A stretch of DNA of 44,530 nt from Myxococcota bacterium (GTDB lineage Bacteria > Myxococcota_A > UBA796 > CAJQPC01). The notes beneath the pieces are model-generated. The model made no database searches and was not told the origin of the DNA. It saw only the letters and a program-made list of their open reading frames with translations. The DNA lies in NCBI GenBank assembly GCA_023150845.1, contig JAKLKD010000024.1, forward strand, positions 1 to 44,530, read 5' to 3'. A program made the position numbers and the translations under genes. This document shows positions 31,863 through 40,731 of the stretch, one piece after another (the stretch's first letter is position 1; each line of letters opens with the position of its first letter).

Positions 31863-32698
31863 GGGGCCTCCGGGGGAGGTTCGGGGGAGAAGGAGGGCGG
31901 CAGAGTCGGAGAGAGCGGTGAGGGCGCCGAGGCGGCCAGAGAGCTGAGCGCGAGCTGGGCCTCACGGTGCCCCGGGCGCGTCTCGACGGCCTTGGAGTAG
32001 GACAAAATCGCGGCGTGCACCTCTCCCCGGCCCTGCTGGGCGAGGCCGAGGTTGTACAGCGCGTTCGCCTCACGGTCCTCAGGGGGGATGCCCGCGGGCT
32101 GGCCGAGGCGGAAGGCCGCGAGGGCCTCGTCGTCTTCCCCTTTGGCGGCCAAGGCGAAGCCGAGGTTGTTGCGAGCCCGGGCTGAAGCCGGGTCGAGGCG
32201 CAGGGCCTCGCGGTAGACGAGGGTCGCCCCGTCAAAATCCCCGGTGGCCGACAAGGCGAAGCCGAGGTTGTTGTAGAGCGAGGCGAGCTCCCGGCTCTCG
32301 GTGTCGCGCTTCGCGACGCGGATCGCCCGCTGAAAGGCCTGGGCGGCGAGGTCCGGCGCGCCCATGTCTAGGTGAGTGAGCCCGAGCAGGCGGAACCGCT
32401 CGACGCTCTTCGCCCGCGACCGCTCCAGGATCGACAAGGCGTCCGAGGGCTGGCCCGCGGCGAGCAGGGCCTGGGCCTGGAGCATGTCCAAGCGGTCGTT
32501 CTCCATACCTTCAGCGCGCAATGCCGTGATGCCTTGCAGCGCCGCGGGGATCGCGCCCTGCTCAATCATCGCCTCGATGACGTCGAGCTGCACATCGACC
32601 CGGTCCGCGCCGCGCCAGGTCTGCTCCTCGGGCACCGCCGCCTCACGATCGGCGCGGGCGGCGAAGGCCGTGAGCAGCGCGAGGCCGCCAAGGAGCAT
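31859..32698 (-). CDS. tadD: TPR protein TadD
   Basis: The 279-residue product has an N-terminal hydrophobic segment (MLLGGLALLTAFAARA) and tandem tetratricopeptide repeats (about 40-245). Clear units are LYNNLGFALSATGDFDGATLVYREALRLDP and ARNNLGFALAAKGEDDEALAAFR. A Pro/Ser-rich tail follows. TadD-type TPR proteins support secretin assembly in Tad systems. The lipobox expected of many TadD proteins is not evident, so it may be secreted or anchored by its signal. The ATG at 32698 is preferred over in-frame extension to 32746, which overlaps tadC. Confidence 0.78.
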   Translation of the reverse strand: MLLGGLALLTAFAARADREAAVPEEQTWRGADRVDVQLDVIEAMIEQGAIPAALQGITALRAEGMENDRLDMLQAQALLAAGQPSDALSILERSRAKSVERFRLLGLTHLDMGAPDLAAQAFQRAIRVAKRDTESRELASLYNNLGFALSATGDFDGATLVYREALRLDPASARARNNLGFALAAKGEDDEALAAFRLGQPAGIPPEDREANALYNLGLAQQGRGEVHAAILSYSKAVETRPGHREAQLALSSLAASAPSPLSPTLPPSFSPEPPPEAP

Positions 32699-32708
32699 GG
32701 TCACCTGC

Positions 32709-33653
32709 TCAGCCTCCCATCGCGGGCAGGAGCTGGCGTACGACACGCACGATGGCCGGCCCGATGAGGATGATGATGAGGCAGGGCAACATGAAAAGAA
32801 TCATCGCCACGGTGAGCTTGGGCGAGATCTTCGCGGCGTTCTCTTCAGCGCGCTGCATACGTTTCGTGCGCACGAGCTCGGAGTGCAGGCGCATGGAGCG
32901 AGCGATGGGCGTACCGAAACGTTCGGCCTGCACGAGCACGTTGACGAGGGAGGTGATCTCCTCCAGGCCCGTGCGGTAGCCCAGGCGGCCCAGGGCCTCG
33001 GTGCGGGGCACACCCGCGGCGATCTCGTTGTTCACGAGCTTGAGCTCGGCGGAGAGCTCCGGCGCGGAGTCCCCCATCTCGTCGGACACGCGGCGCAGGG
33101 CGGCGTCGAGGCCCAAGCCCGCCTCCACCGAGGCCACGAGCATGTCCATGACGTCGGGGAAAGAGCGCAGGAGCGCCTCTTGGCGTTTGGTGAGCGCGTT
33201 CGTCACCAAGATGCCCGGCAGGTAGTAGCCCGCCGCGGCCAAGAGCAAGGCCACGAGCACGGCGTTGAGCATCGACGCTTCAGAGGGCACCAACGCGAAG
33301 ATGGTCGGCAACAAGACGGCCAGAGAGGCCCGAATCGCCGAGAACATCTGCACGTTGTTGCGCTGGCGGTACCCGGCCTGCACCAGCGTGCGGCGCAGGG
33401 CGTCGGCCTCCTCCTCGTCCGTCGGGGCCGCGACCTTGTTGAGCGCCTGGGAGATCGCGCTCATCTGGCTCGGCGTGTTCGCCGAGATCGGCGCCGGGCC
33501 GGCCAGCTCGGACGCGCCGCCGCCGGTCAGGTCCTCCAGACGATCCTTGGCCGAACGAGACGGGTTGACGAAGACGAAGACGCCTACGCCCATCCCGAGC
33601 ACAGCGACCGCCGCGAGCACCGCGACCACGACCTCGATCGGCAGGCCAAACAT
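32709..33653 (-). CDS. tadC: Tad inner-membrane platform protein TadC
   Basis: The 314-residue protein has an N-terminal span (about 8-30), a T2SSF domain (about 120-280) with RSFPDVMDMLVASVEAGLGLDAALRRV, and paired C-terminal spans (about 278-306). It is the second type II secretion F-family platform protein, pairing with TadB one base upstream to form the membrane base on which the CpaF ATPase acts. The motif of the F domain is complete, and the length is usual. Confidence 0.88.
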   Translation of the reverse strand: MFGLPIEVVVAVLAAVAVLGMGVGVFVFVNPSRSAKDRLEDLTGGGASELAGPAPISANTPSQMSAISQALNKVAAPTDEEEADALRRTLVQAGYRQRNNVQMFSAIRASLAVLLPTIFALVPSEASMLNAVLVALLLAAAGYYLPGILVTNALTKRQEALLRSFPDVMDMLVASVEAGLGLDAALRRVSDEMGDSAPELSAELKLVNNEIAAGVPRTEALGRLGYRTGLEEITSLVNVLVQAERFGTPIARSMRLHSELVRTKRMQRAEENAAKISPKLTVAMILFMLPCLIIILIGPAIVRVVRQLLPAMGG

Positions 33654-33654
33654 C

Positions 33655-34614
33655 CTAGATCTCCACCTTGGTGATCTCGCCCATCACGAACACGCCCAGG
33701 GTGAACCAGATGATGATGAAGCCGAGCATGAAACGACCCAGGGGGTCATCGATCAGCGGCGAGAGGTACTCAGGCCGCATAAACGCGATGAGTCCACCGA
33801 CGAGGAAGGGCAAGCCGCCGAGGACGTAGGACGAGAACCGGGCCTCGGCGGTGAGCGCGCTCACCTTGCCCTTAAAGACGAAACGCTGGCGGATGGTGCC
33901 GGAGATGTTCTCCAGGATCTCCACCAAGTTACCGCCGGTCTCCCGCTGAAGGATGACCGACGACACGAAGATCTTGAGGTCGAAGTTGCCGCGGCAGCGG
34001 GCCACGAGGCCCTGCATGGACTCGCGGTAGTCGCGGCCGAGATTGTTCTCTTCGTAGACCCGGCCAAACTCCGTGGCGATGGGCGGGCTCATCTCTTCAG
34101 CGCAGACCCGCATGGAGTCGGAGATGCCGTGCCCGGACTGCAGGGAGCGGGCCATGAGGTCCAAGGCGTCGGGGAGCTGCTCCGTGATGCGCTGGCTGCG
34201 CTCGGCCACCCGGGACTTGAGCATCATGAGCGGCACATAGCCGAAGAACAGGCCGCCGAGGCCCGCGACGCTCTTCGTCACGATGATCAGGACCACCATG
34301 CCGCCCAGGGCCGCGGCGACCATGTAGGTCACGAGCTGCTGGAAGGTCCAGCCGCCCCCGGACTGAATGAGGAGCTCCTCGATGTAGGCGACGATGCGGC
34401 CGCCGAGGTCGGGGATGCCCTCCTCACCGCGCTTCTTGACCTCGATGCGGAACAGGTTGTCCTGATCCTGCTCGGTGATCGTGCCTAAGCGCCGCGCGAG
34501 CTCCTTGGACTCCTTCTCCCGCTGGGTGACGCGGTACCAGTAGAAGCCCTGCAGGGCCATCATGACGGCCACGAAGACGATGACGGTCACGAAGATGATG
34601 GCGAAGCGCTGCAT
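33655..34614 (-). CDS. tadB: Tad inner-membrane platform protein TadB
   Basis: The 319-residue F-family platform protein has an N-terminal span (residues 3-25), a central pair of spans (about 95-130) and a T2SSF domain (about 145-270). The domain contains EQLPDALDLMARSLQSGHGISDSMRVCAEEM and FVSSVILQRETGGNLVEILENI. A final span pair ends the protein. The LxxALxLMAxxLxxG phrase is typical of TadB. It lies six bases after cpaF and one base before tadC, a compact operon. Confidence 0.9.
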   Translation of the reverse strand: MQRFAIIFVTVIVFVAVMMALQGFYWYRVTQREKESKELARRLGTITEQDQDNLFRIEVKKRGEEGIPDLGGRIVAYIEELLIQSGGGWTFQQLVTYMVAAALGGMVVLIIVTKSVAGLGGLFFGYVPLMMLKSRVAERSQRITEQLPDALDLMARSLQSGHGISDSMRVCAEEMSPPIATEFGRVYEENNLGRDYRESMQGLVARCRGNFDLKIFVSSVILQRETGGNLVEILENISGTIRQRFVFKGKVSALTAEARFSSYVLGGLPFLVGGLIAFMRPEYLSPLIDDPLGRFMLGFIIIWFTLGVFVMGEITKVEI

Positions 34615-34620
34615 AAATCG

Positions 34621-35976
34621 TCAGACCTCCATCCTGAAGCGGAAGAGCTCGGGGGGCAGGTCGATGCCGTTCTTGCGCAGCTTGTCGGCGAACTTGGGCC
34701 GAACCCCCGTCGCCACGAAGGCGCCGCGAACACGACCCTCCTCGTCGATGGTGCGCTGCTCAAACTTGAAGATGTCCTGCGTGGTGACGACGTTGCCTTC
34801 CATGCCCGTCACCTCGGTCACGGCCGTGATGCGGCGCGCGCCGTCGGGCAGGCGGTCCTGCTGCAGGATGATGTGCAGGGTGCGGGCGATCATCTCGCGG
34901 ATGGTCTTGTCGGCGAGGTTCGACTGGCCCATGGCGATCATCGTCTCGAAGCGGGCGATGGCGTCGCGGGTGCTGTTGGAGTGCACCGTGCCTAAGGATC
35001 CGTCGTGGCCGGTGTTCATCGCCTGGAGCATGTCCATGGCCTCAGCGCCGCGGATCTCGCCGAGGATGATGCGGTCAGGACGCATACGGAGGCAGTTCTT
35101 GAGCAGGTCGCGCTGGTTGATCTCGCCTTTGCCTTCCAAGTTGGCCGGGCGGGTCTCCAGGCGCACGATGTGGGACTGCTGGAGCTGGAGCTCGGCGGAG
35201 TCCTCAATCGTGATGATGCGCTCGCCGTCGGGGATGAACGAGGAGAGCACGTTGAGCAGGGTCGTCTTTCCCGAGCCCGTACCGCCGGAGATGATGACGT
35301 TGAGCTTCGAGCGGATCGCCGCGCGCAGCACCTCCATCACCGGCCGCGGGCAAGAGCCCAAGGCGACGAGGTCTTCAGCCATGATCGGCACGGTGCCGAA
35401 CCGACGGATGGAGACGCAGGGGCCGTCAAGCGCCAGGGGCGGGATGATGGCGTTGAAGCGGGAGCCGTCGGTGAGGCGGGCGTCCACCATCGGCGTCGTC
35501 TCGTCCACACGGCGTCCCACGGCGGAGACGATGCGGTCGATGATCTGCATGAGGTGGCGGTTGTCGTTGAACCGCAGCGGGATCTTCTGGAGGAGACCCT
35601 TCTTCTCGACGTAGACGTTCTCCGGCCCGTTGATGAGGATCTCAGAGATCTCCGGGTCGCGGAGCAGGGGCTCCAGGGGCCCGAGGCCCAAGATGTCGTC
35701 GAGGATCTCCTCGACGAGGCGCTCACGCTCCAGGCGGTTGAGCGGCAAGGAGCGCAGCTCGACCTGCTCGGTCAAGGTGGCGCGCAGCCGCGCGGCGAGC
35801 TCTTCGCGGGGGGTCTGCCCGACCTGGTCAAAGTCGAGGGCGTCGATCAGCTCCGCGTGGAGCTGCCGCTTGATGCGCTCAAACTCCTCATTGTCGGAGA
35901 AGCCGCCCAAGCCGGTGGGGGCCTTGTAGCGCTGCTGGGCGCCGCGTACACGATCGATCAGGCGAGAAGAACCCAC
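34621..35976 (-). CDS. cpaF: Tad pilus secretion ATPase CpaF/TadA
   Basis: The 451-residue VirB11/GspE-type hexameric ATPase powers Flp pilus assembly. The N-terminal domain (about 1-215) is followed by Walker A (SGGTGSGKTTLLNVL, Lys237), an Asp box (ITIEDSAELQL), Walker B (RIILGEIRGAEAMDML) and the His box (GHDGSLGTVHSN). All catalytic residues are intact. The GTG start follows GAGGA by six bases. The protein is cytoplasmic and would contact TadB/TadC, encoded next. Confidence 0.93.
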   Translation of the reverse strand: MGSSRLIDRVRGAQQRYKAPTGLGGFSDNEEFERIKRQLHAELIDALDFDQVGQTPREELAARLRATLTEQVELRSLPLNRLERERLVEEILDDILGLGPLEPLLRDPEISEILINGPENVYVEKKGLLQKIPLRFNDNRHLMQIIDRIVSAVGRRVDETTPMVDARLTDGSRFNAIIPPLALDGPCVSIRRFGTVPIMAEDLVALGSCPRPVMEVLRAAIRSKLNVIISGGTGSGKTTLLNVLSSFIPDGERIITIEDSAELQLQQSHIVRLETRPANLEGKGEINQRDLLKNCLRMRPDRIILGEIRGAEAMDMLQAMNTGHDGSLGTVHSNSTRDAIARFETMIAMGQSNLADKTIREMIARTLHIILQQDRLPDGARRITAVTEVTGMEGNVVTTQDIFKFEQRTIDEEGRVRGAFVATGVRPKFADKLRKNGIDLPPELFRFRMEV

Positions 35977-36006
35977 GTTGTGTCCTCAGGACCAAACAGG
36001 TCTGGA

Positions 36007-37221
36007 TCAGTTGAACAGCCAGGACAGCGCGCTCGACTTCTTCGGCTCTTTCTGCTCCACGATGCGCGTGTCGGACGTGATGAGGTCGACCATGCTGGAG
36101 TAGGCCGTGACCGCGGGGCTGCGGCGGTTCACGTCATAGACGAGGCGGCCCTCGTTGACGGCCTGGTTCAGCGTCTTCTCGTCGAGATCCACAACGGCCG
36201 CGACCTTCAGATTGAGCTTCTCTTCGATGTCTTTGAGGCTCAGGTGCGCCGTCTTCTTGTCGTACTTGTTGATGATGAGCCGGATGCTGTCCTGCTCCAC
36301 ACGCAGGCGCTCAAAGAGCTGCAGGCGGCGGAATGCGTTCTTCACCGAGGGCACGTCCGGGGTGCAGACGAGGAAGACGAGGTCGGAGACGGACAAGGAG
36401 GTGAGCGTCGCCTCGTCGAGGTGGCAGCCGCCGTCGATGAGGATGTAGTTGTAGCTGTCGGCGCAGGTCTGGAGCAGGCGGAGGATATCGTCCCCCTTCA
36501 CCGCGCTCGGGCGCTCAATGATCTCGTGGGGCTGGGCGAAGACGTGGAAGCCGCCCTTGGCCTTCTCACGCTCGACGGTGCGCACCGTCGCCGAGCCCTT
36601 GAGCACACGCTCGTCGAGGCGGTCGAGCTCACGGAGCACGTCGCCGATGTGGCGCTTGGGCTGGAGGTCGAGGAGCGTCGCGACGTCGCCCATGGAGAAG
36701 TCGAGGTCGATCACCGAGACGGTATGCACCAGGCAGAGCTCGGCGGCGAGGTTCACCGCGAGGCTCGTGCAGCCGGAGCCGCCGCGGGTGCCGCAGACCG
36801 TGACCACCTTCGCCCGGTCTTCGTCATCAGCCACGGGGGCGTAGGCCGCGTCACGCACCGCGCGCCGGAGCAGCTCGGAGTCGTCGGGCAGCACCACGAA
36901 CTCGCGGAAGCCGCCGCGCATGGCGGCCTTGATGCGCTCGTTGTCCGAGGCGTCAGCGTAGGCCACGAGCGTCATCGACGGGCTCTCGGCGAGGAGCTCC
37001 GCGCCCAGCCGCACCGCCTGCCCGACGTCCCCGTTGAAGCCGATGATCACCACGTTCGCCTGAAGCGTGCCGACGGCGGCGTGGGCGTCAGCGAAAGAGA
37101 GCGCGGTCTGCGGGAGGCTGGTCTCCGCGTGGAGGCACTCCTTGAGCAGACCCATCCCCTTCTTGTCGACACCGACAATGGCGACGTTGGCGGAGCGGCG
37201 TGGGCTGGCGATGTTGCGCAT
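36007..37221 (-). CDS. cpaE: Tad localisation ATPase-like protein CpaE/TadZ
   Basis: The 404-residue protein has a degenerate receiver-like N-domain (about 10-125) and a MinD/ParA-like domain (about 138-395), the CpaE/TadZ layout that places the pilus machine at a cell pole. The deviant Walker A reads RGGSGCTS (146-153): both lysines usual in MinD-type P-loops are replaced, by Arg and Cys. Walker B-like IDLDFSMGD is retained. Atypical P-loops are known in TadZ proteins, so it may bind nucleotide weakly or only act as a scaffold. It lies between cpaC and cpaF in the operon. Confidence 0.88.
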   Translation of the reverse strand: MRNIASPRRSANVAIVGVDKKGMGLLKECLHAETSLPQTALSFADAHAAVGTLQANVVIIGFNGDVGQAVRLGAELLAESPSMTLVAYADASDNERIKAAMRGGFREFVVLPDDSELLRRAVRDAAYAPVADDEDRAKVVTVCGTRGGSGCTSLAVNLAAELCLVHTVSVIDLDFSMGDVATLLDLQPKRHIGDVLRELDRLDERVLKGSATVRTVEREKAKGGFHVFAQPHEIIERPSAVKGDDILRLLQTCADSYNYILIDGGCHLDEATLTSLSVSDLVFLVCTPDVPSVKNAFRRLQLFERLRVEQDSIRLIINKYDKKTAHLSLKDIEEKLNLKVAAVVDLDEKTLNQAVNEGRLVYDVNRRSPAVTAYSSMVDLITSDTRIVEQKEPKKSSALSWLFN

Positions 37222-37257
37222 GTCGAGAGGGTCCTGGAAGGCAGGGAGAGCGGAGGC

Positions 37258-38685
37258 TCAGCGCTCGGCGCCGACGGCGCCGGAGGGCTGCCAGGTGCGA
37301 GATCCAGCGCGGTAGTCGAGGCCGAGCCAGTAGAGCTCAAAGTCGTTCGGGTTGTTGTCCTCAAAGGCGCCCGGAGGCGGCGGGACCTCGTCAGGTGCCA
37401 GAGGACGAACGAGCTTCGGAGTGACGAAGATCATCAACTCCGTCTCTTCGCGGTCGTGCTTCGTGTGGGAGAACAGGGCGCCGATGACGGGGATGTCTCC
37501 GAGGAGCGGCACCTGAGAGCGAGTATAGACCGTCTCCTCGGAGAGCAGGCCCGCCATCGCGAAGGTCATGCCGTTGTCGACGCGGAGGTGGGTGTCCGAC
37601 TTACGCACCTTGAAGCCGGGCACCTCGATGCCGGAGATGCTCGTGCCCGAGGTGGGGTCGATCTCCGAGTACTCGACATACACCCGCATGTCGATGACCT
37701 CGCCGCCGAGCACCGTGGGGACAAAGACCAGCTTGATGCCGTACTCCTTGAACTCCAGGGTGATTCGGTTGTTGTTCTGGGCGATGGGGATCGGGACCTC
37801 GCCGCCGCTCAAGAACTCGGCCTGCTGGCCGGAGAGCACGGTGATGCGGGGCTCGGCGAGCACCTTGGTGAGCCCGTGCTGCTCCATCACCTCCAGGGTG
37901 TTGATCATCTGGAGGCCGATCGACGCCGCGCTCACGCTGCCCAAGACGCCGAAGGTGTTGCTGGCGATGGAGCTGTAGCCGCCGACGCCGGTGCCGACGG
38001 GCCAGGCGCTTGAGCTGCCGCCCAGCACGTCGAGGGTCGGGGCGCCGGGGAAGTTGTTCTGGTTGTTGACCAGGCCCAAGTTGATGATCGGCGCGTTGAC
38101 GTCGCCGAAGCCAAACACCGTGTCGATGCCCAGCTCACGGACGCCCGTGCGGCTCACCTCGGCGAACACCACCTCAAGCTGCACCTGGCTGTCACCGGCC
38201 ACGGTCATGAGGTTGACGAACTCGGGGTCGTAGATCGTGGCGACGGCGGCGATGCGCTCCAAGGTCTCGATGTCGGAGACCACACCCTCCACGACGAGGC
38301 GCTCCCCCATGGGGTAGACCTGGGGCGGCGCGCTCTCCCCGACGACGGCGCCGATGCGCCGCACCATGTCCGAGAGGTCGCGGTGCACCGAGAGCTCATA
38401 GGCCTCGGGGTGCTCGGGGTCGTCCTTGTACCAGATCCAGAGGTCGGTGGTGCCGACGGCGAGGCCGAGGATCTGGAACTGCGTCTCAGACAGGGTCTTG
38501 ATGCTCGCCACGTTCGGCTGCGAGATGAGCACCCGCAGGATCGGCCGGGTCGCGGACTGAATCGACGACTGCCCTACCTCGACGTCCATCCACTGCTTGT
38601 TCGTGGCGAAGTTGTCCTGGGCGAGCGCGGTGTTGCTCACGGCGAAGGAGAGCGTCGCGGCCAAAACGAGAGTGCGGAGAGACAT
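37258..38685 (-). CDS. cpaC: Tad outer-membrane secretin CpaC/RcpA
   Basis: The 475-residue secretin has a signal peptide (about 1-22, ending TALA) and an N-terminal pilus/secretin domain (about 28-110, with VGQSSIQSATRPILRVLISQP). A BON-like segment follows (about 110-165), then the secretin core (about 215-420) with VLAEPRITVLSGQQAEFLSGGEVPIP and RSQVPLLGDIPVIGALF. The conserved core elements are intact. It forms the outer-membrane pore for the Flp pilus. No TadG or separate pilotin adjoins; the small lipoprotein at 31611 is the only candidate. Confidence 0.93.
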   Translation of the reverse strand: MSLRTLVLAATLSFAVSNTALAQDNFATNKQWMDVEVGQSSIQSATRPILRVLISQPNVASIKTLSETQFQILGLAVGTTDLWIWYKDDPEHPEAYELSVHRDLSDMVRRIGAVVGESAPPQVYPMGERLVVEGVVSDIETLERIAAVATIYDPEFVNLMTVAGDSQVQLEVVFAEVSRTGVRELGIDTVFGFGDVNAPIINLGLVNNQNNFPGAPTLDVLGGSSSAWPVGTGVGGYSSIASNTFGVLGSVSAASIGLQMINTLEVMEQHGLTKVLAEPRITVLSGQQAEFLSGGEVPIPIAQNNNRITLEFKEYGIKLVFVPTVLGGEVIDMRVYVEYSEIDPTSGTSISGIEVPGFKVRKSDTHLRVDNGMTFAMAGLLSEETVYTRSQVPLLGDIPVIGALFSHTKHDREETELMIFVTPKLVRPLAPDEVPPPPGAFEDNNPNDFELYWLGLDYRAGSRTWQPSGAVGAER

Positions 38686-38768
38686 CGGGGAGGGCTCCTG
38701 GCTGGAGAGGCGGGATCAGCGTCGGCGGGAGGTGAGTTGGGGGGTCGCCATCTTCGGCTGAGGCAGGA

Positions 38769-39761
38769 TCAGCGCTTCTTCGCGCCCTTCTGCTGCGTCT
38801 CCTTCGTCGTGCCGTCGGCGTTGATGGTCACGTCCGTCGTCGTGTTCCCCTCGATGACCTGCACCTTGGGGCCGTCCACCACGGCGGGGGTGGCCGCCTT
38901 GGCCTTGGGCTTCGTGCTCGCCATCGTGGTGGAGGGCGCCGCGGGCTCGTCCGCGAGGGGATCGAAGCCGATAAGCGCGTTGGCGGTCATGCCGTTGGTC
39001 TGCACCTGGAGGATGTCGATGTCGGCGCGGAGCGCGAGGACGATCTCACCCTTCACCGAGGCCAAGGCGATGGACTCGGCCTCCTCGGGGGTGACCTCGA
39101 GGGTGACGGTGCGTTTGCCCTTCACGACGCCCGAGGTGTCGCGCTTCTTGGCTTTGCCCGCTTCAGCGGTCTCGGCCTCGTCCGGGCCGCCGAGGGACGA
39201 GCCCACGGCGAGGACCTTGATCGACTGCAGGAGCGTCTTGGCGACGGCGTTGGCGCCGTACTCCTTGGAGTCGTCGGGGCGGATGACGACGATGACGTCG
39301 ACATAGTTGAGGGGCTGAATAAAGCCCGCGACGGCCTCCTCAGCGGCGATGGCCACAGAGACGGCGCGTTTTCCGGGGGTGATGATCGCGTTGAGGCCGA
39401 TGCCGGCCTCGCGGCGCGCGAGGCGCTCGCTACGAACGATCTCGTTCACCAACACACGCTCTTTGGGCGTGCGCTGGAGCACCGCCTCAATCGACGTGAA
39501 CACCACGTCGGCGGGCACCATCTCCGGCGAGAGCGCGCGCACGGCGACGTCCTCCTCCGTGATGGGGATGCCCATGTAGAGGTTGCGCTTGGCGACGACC
39601 ACGTCCACGGTCTCCTTGGGCTTCATCGCCTCTTGGAGCTGAGCTTGGGACCGCTTGAGGAGCTGCACGACGAGGACGGCGGCCAAAACGGCCGTGACCA
39701 GGGAGAAACCGAGGAAGAGGTAGGCCTTGCCTCGCCCTCCGGTCTGCTGACGTTGCTGCAT
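38769..39761 (-). CDS. cpaB: Flp pilus assembly protein CpaB/RcpC
   Basis: The 330-residue protein has one N-terminal membrane span (about 13-33) and a SAF/RcpC domain (about 48-190) starting VVVAKRNLYMGIPITEEDVAVRAL. An Ala/Pro/Lys-rich C-terminal tail follows. CpaB/RcpC helps stabilise the secretin in the periplasm. The ATG at 39761 with GGAG nine bases upstream is preferred to a TTG at 39791 that lies inside a putative -10 element. It follows cpaA after an unusually long gap (204 bases) that has its own promoter-like signals. Confidence 0.87.
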   Translation of the reverse strand: MQQRQQTGGRGKAYLFLGFSLVTAVLAAVLVVQLLKRSQAQLQEAMKPKETVDVVVAKRNLYMGIPITEEDVAVRALSPEMVPADVVFTSIEAVLQRTPKERVLVNEIVRSERLARREAGIGLNAIITPGKRAVSVAIAAEEAVAGFIQPLNYVDVIVVIRPDDSKEYGANAVAKTLLQSIKVLAVGSSLGGPDEAETAEAGKAKKRDTSGVVKGKRTVTLEVTPEEAESIALASVKGEIVLALRADIDILQVQTNGMTANALIGFDPLADEPAAPSTTMASTKPKAKAATPAVVDGPKVQVIEGNTTTDVTINADGTTKETQQKGAKKR

Positions 39762-39790
39762 GGCTTGCCACTCCGGACTCTTGGAGCGCA

Positions 39791-39826
39791 AGTATATGTC
39801 AGGTCACTGCAGAGCGGTAGCCGCTC
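39791..39826 (-). promoter_or_regulatory. Putative cpaB promoter with palindrome over the -35 region
   Basis: On the minus strand TATACT (complement of 39791-39796) is a good -10 hexamer 30 bases before the cpaB ATG. Upstream, GAGCGG and CCGCTC form a perfect 6-bp inverted repeat (39812-39826) where the -35 would be, and no TTGACA-like hexamer is present. An activator or repressor site is plausible. The surrounding 39792-39965 gap is poorer in GC and includes a run of eight T (plus strand). Confidence 0.4.
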
Positions 39827-39965
39827 GTGCTCGCTCACTTTTTCGCGCACCCGCAGAAGTTTTTTTTGGTAGCGCCTACGACAACATGCATGACCAGCGC
39901 ACCTGTGAAAATACCGTTTTAACGCTGCGGGTTAGCGAGGCGGACCGCGCCGTGCGGCCCAGCGC

Positions 39966-40421
39966 TCACCCGATGAGCGGGAAACGGAACGCCAAGGCGG
40001 CGCCGACGGTGATGGCGACAGCCATTGGCGCGCGGGGATCTTGGAGGAGCTCACGGCCGAGGCGCTGGCCCAGCCCACGGAGCAGCAGCATCGACAAGGC
40101 GACGAGCCCATGCACACAGGTGGCGTACACCAAGGCCGAGACAACCCCGACCGGCCCCATGAAGGCGCCGACGACCATCATCAGCTTGGCGTCACCCCCG
40201 CCCATCCAGCGCACCGCCCACTGGGGGAAGGTCAGCGCGAAGGCGACGAGCACGCCCAAGAAGGCGAAGCCCAGGCCCTTGAGGCCGCCGAGCAGCAGGC
40301 CGAGGCCGAGGCCGAGCAAGAGCCCAAAAAGAATCAGCGGGTTGGGGATCCGGCGCTTCGCCAGATCCCAACCCGCTGAGACGATCAACACCAACCCTAA
40401 CGCGAGCGGACCCCAAGACAT
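39966..40421 (-). CDS. cpaA: Prepilin peptidase CpaA/TadV
   Basis: This 151-residue membrane aspartyl protease has the two catalytic aspartates of the A24 family: Asp19 (SAGWDLAKRRIPN) and Asp77 in the GGGD motif (RWMGGGDAKLMM). It lacks the N-terminal methylase domain, as usual for TadV. It should cleave the Flp prepilin encoded 31 bases upstream at the Gly/Ala site. The ATG at 40421 is chosen because the earlier in-frame stretch (to 40508) is Pro-rich and overlaps the pilin gene. Confidence 0.85.
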   Translation of the reverse strand: MSWGPLALGLVLIVSAGWDLAKRRIPNPLILFGLLLGLGLGLLLGGLKGLGFAFLGVLVAFALTFPQWAVRWMGGGDAKLMMVVGAFMGPVGVVSALVYATCVHGLVALSMLLLRGLGQRLGRELLQDPRAPMAVAITVGAALAFRFPLIG

Positions 40422-40452
40422 GGGAAGCGCGCTCGCGCCAGCTCTTCCAGGA

Positions 40453-40623
40453 TCAGGAAGAGGCGGCGGCGGAGACGGTGTCGGAGACGCCGGTGAACAG
40501 GGTCTCAAGCGAGCCGCCGAGCGCGGTGAGGGCGGCGATGATGGCGACGGCCACGAGGCCGGCGATCAGGCCGTACTCGATCGCGGTGGCGCCGGACTCA
40601 TCGCTGATGAAGGACTTGATCAT
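40453..40623 (-). CDS. flp: Flp-type pilin
   Basis: This 56-residue pilin has a short basic leader (MIKSFISDESG) and the Flp processing motif with cleavage expected between Gly11 and Ala12. The Glu16-Tyr17 pair follows (ATAIEYGLI), then the hydrophobic assembly helix (GLVAVAIIAALTAL). Glu16 is the conserved position-5 Glu of the mature pilin. The polar C-terminus is short. GGAG lies six bases before the ATG. It heads the Tad block on the minus strand and is the only pilin or pseudopilin visible; TadE, TadF and TadG homologues are absent from the window. Confidence 0.93.
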   Translation of the reverse strand: MIKSFISDESGATAIEYGLIAGLVAVAIIAALTALGGSLETLFTGVSDTVSAAASS

Positions 40624-40731
40624 GGTGGACTCCGTTCAGAGGCAGGGTGAGACCTGGGGATGAGAGAGAAGACCTCAGCGGGTGATGCGTCTTGTCTTCT
40701 CTTGGGGGCGCCAGGAGCCGCCCACATTCAT

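Noticed and set aside
35005-38013. Plus-strand open frame of about 1000 codons opposite cpaF, cpaE and cpaC
   Set aside because: All three minus-strand genes have complete catalytic motifs; the plus-strand product is low-complexity Glu/Leu/Val/Arg text with no start signal.
39860-39867. Run of eight T in the cpaA-cpaB gap as a terminator tract
   Set aside because: It reads as A on the transcribed minus-strand message and no stem precedes it in the plus direction, so it cannot be an intrinsic terminator for the Tad genes.
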